5,138 nucleotides of DNA. It comes from an uncultured Atopobium sp. (lineage in GTDB: Bacteria > Actinomycetota > Coriobacteriia > Coriobacteriales > Atopobiaceae). The first letter of the stretch is position 1. Every line of letters begins with the position of its first letter. The stretch lies in NCBI GenBank assembly GCA_916720015.1, contig CAKAPZ010000081.1:1-5138 (forward strand). Direction: 5' to 3'. Both the position numbers and the translations under genes were made by a program. The notes under the pieces were generated by a model. That model had not been told where the DNA came from. It searched no databases and saw nothing but the letters and a program-made list of their open reading frames with translations. This document shows, in pieces, positions 5,045 through 5,138 of this stretch.

Positions 5045-5138
5045 CAGGTCAGCGGCGCGTGCGGGCGCAACGACGGCAACGCTGCAGGTCAGCGGCGCGT
5101 GCGGGCGCAACGACGGCAACGCTGCAGGTCAGCGCCGT
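5045..5138. repeat. 40-bp GC-rich tandem repeats, continuing beyond the window
   Basis: Two identical 40-base units (5045-5084 and 5085-5124) start CAGGTCAGCGGCGCGTGCGG. A third begins at 5125 and diverges after about 10 bases at the window edge, and a shorter degenerate unit precedes them (about 5028-5044). Each unit junction contains CGCTG-CAGGT-CAGCG (5080-5094 and 5120-5134), a 5-bp stem with a 5-base loop. The period is not a multiple of three and there are no unique spacers, so it is neither a coding repeat nor CRISPR. It may be an intergenic palindromic repeat of the host chromosome. Confidence 0.85.

Noticed and set aside
4820..5138. Open frame from TTG 4820 with GGAG (4807-4810) upstream, running through the tandem repeats to the window end
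   Set aside because: It is out of frame with the transketolase remnant, and the same shadow frame exists in the intact copy (from 1672). GC-rich DNA has few stops, and the 40-bp period is not a multiple of three.
5045..5138. CRISPR array
   Set aside because: The units are contiguous and identical, with no unique spacers.

Overview
The window looks like a chromosomal stretch from a Gram-positive bacterium. A two-subunit (split) transketolase with strong Shine-Dalgarno sites and fairly GC-rich coding would suit an actinobacterium of the Coriobacteriia (Atopobium/Olsenella-like). That placement comes from general resemblance only and is tentative. The flanks are GC-rich, while the middle (about 1868-4817) is clearly AT-rich with different codon use, which suggests imported DNA.

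Layout, all on the + strand. (1) 17-946 and 939-1865: the N- and C-terminal transketolase subunits, overlapping by 8 bases. (2) 1913-2824: an XRE helix-turn-helix regulator with a helical-repeat (TPR-like) C-terminal region, built like the RRNPP/Rgg peptide-sensing regulators. (3) 2825-3175: a non-coding-looking gap that holds up to three tiny ORFs, a candidate promoter/operator and an elaborate set of inverted repeats. (4) 3176-4804: a half-size ABC exporter (membrane domain plus ATPase, no peptidase domain). (5) 4819-5013: a second, 5'-truncated copy of the last 64 codons and stop of the transketolase C subunit. (6) 5045-5138: 40-bp tandem repeats running off the end of the window.

The main result is the architecture. 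A regulator-peptide-exporter cassette sits exactly between two 195-bp copies of the transketolase 3' end. The copies differ at 14 positions, 13 of them silent, so they diverged while both were functional coding sequence. This resembles an element that enters the 3' end of a housekeeping gene and leaves that gene intact by supplying or regenerating its end. No integrase or transposase is visible.

Inside the cassette, the best small ORF (3050-3082) encodes the 10-residue hydrophobic peptide MTIIVIVVKH. It has a Shine-Dalgarno-like sequence and overlaps the stop of a 26-codon ORF by ATGA. Its IIVIVV core matches, from memory, the mature streptococcal SHP pheromone EGIIVIVVG. Working hypothesis: a self-contained, possibly leaderless, peptide-signalling cassette in which the ABC protein exports the peptide and the regulator senses it. 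The alternative is that the 3050-3147 region acts mainly as a structured RNA or attenuator.
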